Shown piece after piece: positions 60,978 through 64,000 of a stretch of 64,000 nucleotides of DNA (position 1 is the stretch's first letter; each line of letters opens with the position of its first letter). A program made the translations under genes and the position numbers. The notes under the pieces were generated by a model that worked only from the letters and a program-made list of their open reading frames with translations, searched no databases and was not told the DNA's origin. The DNA comes from Algoriphagus sp. GTDB lineage: Bacteria; Bacteroidota; Bacteroidia; Cytophagales; Cyclobacteriaceae. The stretch is taken from contig NZ_JAUXYL010000007.1 of the NCBI RefSeq assembly GCF_030694375.1, positions 310,001-374,000 on the forward strand. The letters run 5' to 3'.

Positions 60978-61673
60978 TTAGAGTATGCCTTCATCGGCGA
61001 AGCTAAAATAGCCACGATCTCCAAAAATTACATGGTCCAATACAGGTAAATCCAATTCTCGCCCAATTTTGACCAATCTTTCGGTCAATCGCTTGTCCTG
61101 TTCGGAAGGAGATAGATTGCCGCTGGGATGATTATGAACTAAAATAACGGACTGAGAGACCTGCTCAAGTGCAATTTTAAAAACAATTTTAGGATCCACA
61201 ACGGTTCCTGATGTCCCGCCTTGACTCACGAGTTGCTTTTTTATCACATAATTTGATCTCGACAGTAAAATCAGGTAAAAGTGCTCCACGATTTCATCGT
61301 AAAGTTCCGGCTTCATCAACTCGTAGATGTCCCGTGAACTGGTGATTTTAATCCGTGTCTGGGGTTCTTGTTCTTTACGTCTTCGCCCAAGTTCCATTGC
61401 CGCCACGATGGAAATCGCCTTTGCTTCACCGATTCCTTTAAACTTCATGAGGTCTTTGACGGACATTTTTGCCAAGGAGGCAAGGTCATAACTGACCTCA
61501 CGGAGAATCATTCGGGAAAGATCCACGGCACTGATCATAGGAGTACCCGAACCAATCAGGATTGCGATTAATTCTGCGTCTGAAAGCGATGATTTCCCCT
61601 TGAGCAATAGCTTTTCCCTAGGACGGTCTTCTTCTGCCAATTCGGATATTTTAATCGAAGTAGCCTGACTCAT
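60978..61673 (-). CDS. radC: RadC family protein
   Basis: 231 aa. N-terminal helix-hairpin-helix-like part (D-L-M-K-F-K-G-I-G-E-A-K-A) and C-terminal JAMM-like metal motif H-N-H-P-S-G-N-L-S-P-S-E-Q-D. The name DNA repair protein RadC is historical; the true function of the family is unsettled. Confidence 0.93.
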   Translation of the reverse strand: MSQATSIKISELAEEDRPREKLLLKGKSSLSDAELIAILIGSGTPMISAVDLSRMILREVSYDLASLAKMSVKDLMKFKGIGEAKAISIVAAMELGRRRKEQEPQTRIKITSSRDIYELMKPELYDEIVEHFYLILLSRSNYVIKKQLVSQGGTSGTVVDPKIVFKIALEQVSQSVILVHNHPSGNLSPSEQDKRLTERLVKIGRELDLPVLDHVIFGDRGYFSFADEGIL

Positions 61674-61732
61674 AAGCAGTTCTTTAAAAAAGGTTGTACA
61701 AAAAGTGTAACTAAAACTAATCAGAAAAAGGC

Positions 61733-61762
61733 ATAAAAAAAACCCTGCTTTTGACAGGGTTT
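61733..61762 (-). terminator. Terminator of rpsT
   Basis: AAACCCTG pairs with CAGGGTTT around a 7-base loop and six T follow on the minus strand. 22 bases past the rpsT stop. Confidence 0.93.
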
Positions 61763-61784
61763 AGGTAGGATAGTCTTTAAGAGA

Positions 61785-62039
61785 TTAAGCCAAAGCGCTT
61801 ACGAACTTAGCCAATCTTGATTTCTTGTTACTAGCGTTGTTTTTGTGAATCACATTCTTCTTTGCCAGTTTGTCCAACATAGATGAAACCTTCTTGTAAA
61901 GCTCTGTAGCTTCTACTTTATCAGTTGCAGCTTTCAATCTTTTGATGAAAGTTCTAGTGGTCTTAGCCTGATATCTGTTTCTCAAACGCTTCGCTTCGTT
62001 GGCACGAATTCTTTTAAGAGCTGATTTGTGATTTGCCAT
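61785..62039 (-). CDS. rpsT: 30S ribosomal protein S20
   Basis: 84 aa, highly basic and helical, with the standard start M-A-N-H-K-S-A-L-K-R-I-R-A-N-E. Binds 16S rRNA in the small subunit. Single-gene unit with its own promoter and terminator. Confidence 0.97.
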   Translation of the reverse strand: MANHKSALKRIRANEAKRLRNRYQAKTTRTFIKRLKAATDKVEATELYKKVSSMLDKLAKKNVIHKNNASNKKSRLAKFVSALA

Positions 62040-62089
62040 ATCTTGTTTTTAAATAAAATCTTTACGTTCCCCTATTCCGAATTGGAGTG

Positions 62090-62120
62090 CAAAGTTATTG
62101 TAAATAATTAATTCTGCCAA
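62090..62120 (-). promoter_or_regulatory. rpsT promoter (TTG and TAACTTTG)
   Basis: TTG (62120-62118) and TAACTTTG (62097-62090) on the minus strand are separated by 20 bases, the best complete -33/-7 pair in this window. The expected leader is about 45 bases. Confidence 0.8.
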
Positions 62121-62249
62121 AGTAATTTGAAACATTCCTTTTAGCGTTATCTTTTTCTAAAATAACATATTTGGCTCCAAGCCTAAAACAGGACGTAAAT
62201 ATAGGTCTTTTGTCTTCGAATAAGAGAAATCTTTTGACTATTTTCAAAA

Positions 62250-63188
62250 ATGAAGATTTTTATGATGTGGGCTTTTAGCTTTCTTTTTTGGTTTCCAAGT
62301 TTTGAGGACTGGGGGTTCTATGCACATTCGCTGATCAATCAACAGGCTGTTTACTCGCTCCCACCCGAAATGATCGGTTATTACAAGCCTCACATTCAGT
62401 TTATTACTGAAAAAGCAGTCAATCCTGACCGTAGACGATATGTCGTAAAAGGCGAAGCTGAAAAGCATTACATTGATTTGGATCATTACGGAGACAGTGC
62501 GCTTTTTATTTTACCGAAATACTGGCATGAAGCCCTGAAAAAATTTCCTGAGGACTCTCTTAGGGCCAACGGCATCGGACCTTGGTCCGCTTATCTCACG
62601 CTGATCAGCCTGACAAAAGCCTTTGAACAAAAGAATTCCCAAGCAATCCTGAGACTTTCAGCGGACTTGGGACATTACATTGGAGACCTCAATGTCCCGC
62701 TCCACACCACTAAAAATTATAACGGTCAATTGACCGGACAGGAAGGGATTCATGGTTTTTGGGAAAGTCGGGTGCCGGAATTGATGGCAAAAAACTATTC
62801 CCTTTGGGTTGGAAAAGCAGAATATGTGGAAAAACCGCAACTCGCACTCTGGAATGCAGTCGAAAATGCACACAGTCAAGTGGACAGTGTATTGCGAATC
62901 GAGCGGGAACTCACCAAAAACTTTCCGGAAGATCAGAAATACAGCTACGAGGAGCGGAATGGACTTACAGTCCGGGTTTATTCCAGAGATTTCACAGAAG
63001 CCTATGCTCAAGCCTTAGACCATCAGATTGAGCGGCAGATGAAGCGCTCCATCAAGATGATCGCTGACTTTTGGTATACCGCTTGGGTCAATGCCGGTCA
63101 ACCGGATTTAAGCACCTTGAAAGGCGCTGTAGTTGAAGAAGAAAAACTGATTCCGGATCCGAAATTGAAGGTCAGAGAGCATTTGTGA
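62250..63188 (+). CDS. S1/P1-like zinc-dependent phospholipase C/nuclease family protein
   Basis: 312 aa with a signal peptide and mature start W-G-F-Y-A-H-S-L-I-N, in which the N-terminal Trp and His bind zinc in this family. Further zinc motifs: K-H-Y-I-D-L-D-H-Y, D-L-G-H-Y-I-G-D-L-N-V-P-L-H-T-T and H-G-F-W-E-S. Zinc-dependent phosphodiesterase; lipid or nucleic-acid substrate cannot be told. Divergent from rpsT. Confidence 0.88.
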   Translation: MKIFMMWAFSFLFWFPSFEDWGFYAHSLINQQAVYSLPPEMIGYYKPHIQFITEKAVNPDRRRYVVKGEAEKHYIDLDHYGDSALFILPKYWHEALKKFPEDSLRANGIGPWSAYLTLISLTKAFEQKNSQAILRLSADLGHYIGDLNVPLHTTKNYNGQLTGQEGIHGFWESRVPELMAKNYSLWVGKAEYVEKPQLALWNAVENAHSQVDSVLRIERELTKNFPEDQKYSYEERNGLTVRVYSRDFTEAYAQALDHQIERQMKRSIKMIADFWYTAWVNAGQPDLSTLKGAVVEEEKLIPDPKLKVREHL

Positions 63189-63250
63189 GTAGTGAGCAGT
63201 AAGTTGTAAGTGGTCCCTTCAAAACTCATTATTCACTTTTCACTACTTAC
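63185..63250. repeat. Quasi-palindrome GTGAGTAGTGAG-type between convergent genes
   Basis: Left arm 63185-63211 and right arm 63224-63250 align in opposite sense at 19 of 27 positions; many of the differences are purine changes that still give G-U pairs in RNA. It starts in the stop codon of the nuclease gene and ends just before the aminotransferase stop. Probably a bidirectional terminator stem. Confidence 0.7.
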
Positions 63251-63253
63251 ATT

Positions 63254-64000
63254 TTACGACGAAAGGTACTGGACGATCGCCTTCCCAAGTCTCCTAAATG
63301 TATCCTTAAACACTTCCTCATTTTCTTCCAGAAGTGTCACTCTGAACCCTCTCAAATCCGAACAAAATGAAGAAATCGGCACCACACAAATCCGCTCAGA
63401 AGCTAACAAATAATACACAAATCGCTTATCCAAAGGCATCTCCGAATCATTAAGCCAAGAATCCAGCAAGCTTTTCAACTTTTCGTCTTCGATGGGTAAA
63501 CTTTGATTTGGATTCAATAATTTCTCATCAAAAACAATGGTATTGTAAAATGCTCCTTGCGTTGGATTGAATTTGATTCCAGGAATGTCACCCAAAATCT
63601 CTCGCATCCAATCGCTTCGTTTGCCTATCTCAGCATTTGCTTTTTCACGATACGAATGATATTCAGGATGGCTCATGATTTTCGGGATTGCCAATTGAGG
63701 CAAAATAGTGGAGCAAACTTCGATCATTTTCGCATTTTCCAGCGTTTGGCAAAGCTTTGCAAATTCTTTCGAAGAGTCCCGATTGTAAAACTCCATCCAA
63801 CCACAACGAGCTCCCGGCCATGGGAATTCTTTTGAAATTCCTTTCAGTGAAATTGCAGGTCGATCTCCGATCACTTCCGCCAAAGCCACAGCTTTAATTC
63901 CGTTATAGGTGATGTTTTGGTAAATCTCGTCAGCAATCAGCAACAGGTTAAACTCCTCCGCAATCTTCACGAAACCTTCCAAAACCTCCTTGGGATAGAC
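63254..64000 (-). CDS. PLP-dependent aminotransferase, C-terminal part (cut by window edge)
   Basis: Class I/II aminotransferase. The frame continues to the window edge (V-Y-P-K-E-V-L-E-G-F), so the N-terminal half is missing. Seen: the L-L-I-A-D-E-I-Y-Q-N-I PLP-phosphate strand, the Schiff-base lysine in S-L-K-G-I-S-K-E-F and G-A-R-C-G-W. The GISKEFPWPGARCGW pattern is like alanine-type aminotransferases of Bacteroidota. Product not assigned further. Confidence 0.87.
   Translation of the reverse strand, partial: VYPKEVLEGFVKIAEEFNLLLIADEIYQNITYNGIKAVALAEVIGDRPAISLKGISKEFPWPGARCGWMEFYNRDSSKEFAKLCQTLENAKMIEVCSTILPQLAIPKIMSHPEYHSYREKANAEIGKRSDWMREILGDIPGIKFNPTQGAFYNTIVFDEKLLNPNQSLPIEDEKLKSLLDSWLNDSEMPLDKRFVYYLLASERICVVPISSFCSDLRGFRVTLLEENEEVFKDTFRRLGKAIVQYLSS

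Noticed and set aside
1..64000. tRNA, rRNA, insertion sequences or prophage genes
   Set aside because: All gaps longer than 70 bases were read on both strands; none shows cloverleaf arms, transposase or integrase motifs.

Overview
The window reads as chromosome of a free-living Bacteroidota bacterium, most likely order Cytophagales and close to Algoriphagus/Cyclobacteriaceae (the genus is inference). The signs are GLPGLI-family proteins beside a CarboxypepD_reg/TonB-type outer-membrane receptor, promoter boxes of the Bacteroidota form TAnnTTTG, scarce Shine-Dalgarno sequences, many lipoproteins and SPI signals ending in Gln, and the gene order pheT - coiled-coil protein - zapA - rny. No rRNA, tRNA, CRISPR array, insertion sequence or prophage was seen.

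Layout. 1-11.3 kb: a YceI protein; a Fic AMP-transferase with a DNA-binding-like N-terminus behind four 24-bp iterons; an outer-membrane receptor and two GLPGLI proteins facing a histidine kinase/OmpR-type regulator pair, with a triple GTTAA operator upstream of each GLPGLI gene; then an alpha/beta-hydrolase-TPR protein that has lost its nucleophile. 11.3-14.2 kb: an AT-rich patch with a beta-helix protein, a small membrane protein, a cupin and a hydrolase. 14.2-23.8 kb: hydrolase, quinone-reductase-like MDR enzyme, then a same-strand run sulfatase - Crp-like regulator - beta-helix protein - DinB protein - two lectin-fold paralogues - egtD - egtB (ergothioneine synthesis). 24-34 kb: sugar isomerase, GMC dehydrogenase with its small subunit, M20 amidohydrolase, dihaem cytochrome c, SoxB-like metallophosphoesterase, penicillin-acylase-like lipoprotein. 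34.3-40.1 kb: amidase, GHL10 hydrolase, GNAT, AmpG-like permease and NagZ-like GH3, a plausible muropeptide-recycling unit. 40.2-41.9 kb: two toxin-antitoxin modules between a decayed copy of the 3' end of the galactose mutarotase gene and the intact gene. 42-48.6 kb: mutarotase, amidohydrolase, a gluconokinase/6-phosphogluconate dehydrogenase fusion and an ABC-F ATPase. 49-54.6 kb: a TRAP transporter with Gfo/Idh/MocA and Ldh-type dehydrogenases and a VOC protein, whose leaders carry repeated units. 54.8-64 kb: mostly housekeeping genes (MtfA-like peptidase, rny, zapA, pheT, DUF1684, radC, rpsT, S1/P1-type hydrolase, aminotransferase cut by the window edge).

The intergenic DNA is unusual. 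Many gaps hold quasi-palindromic, degenerate short-word repeats (variants on CATTCGATATTCG, GTCTATGGACTATAG, GTGGACCGTTGAC, GTGAGTGGTAAAAAGTAA) and a palindrome family whose arms change while the TCTC/GAGA loop stays fixed. Together with the Fic iterons, the regulator boxes, the motif shared by the beta-helix genes and the mutarotase scar, these are the parts most worth a second look.
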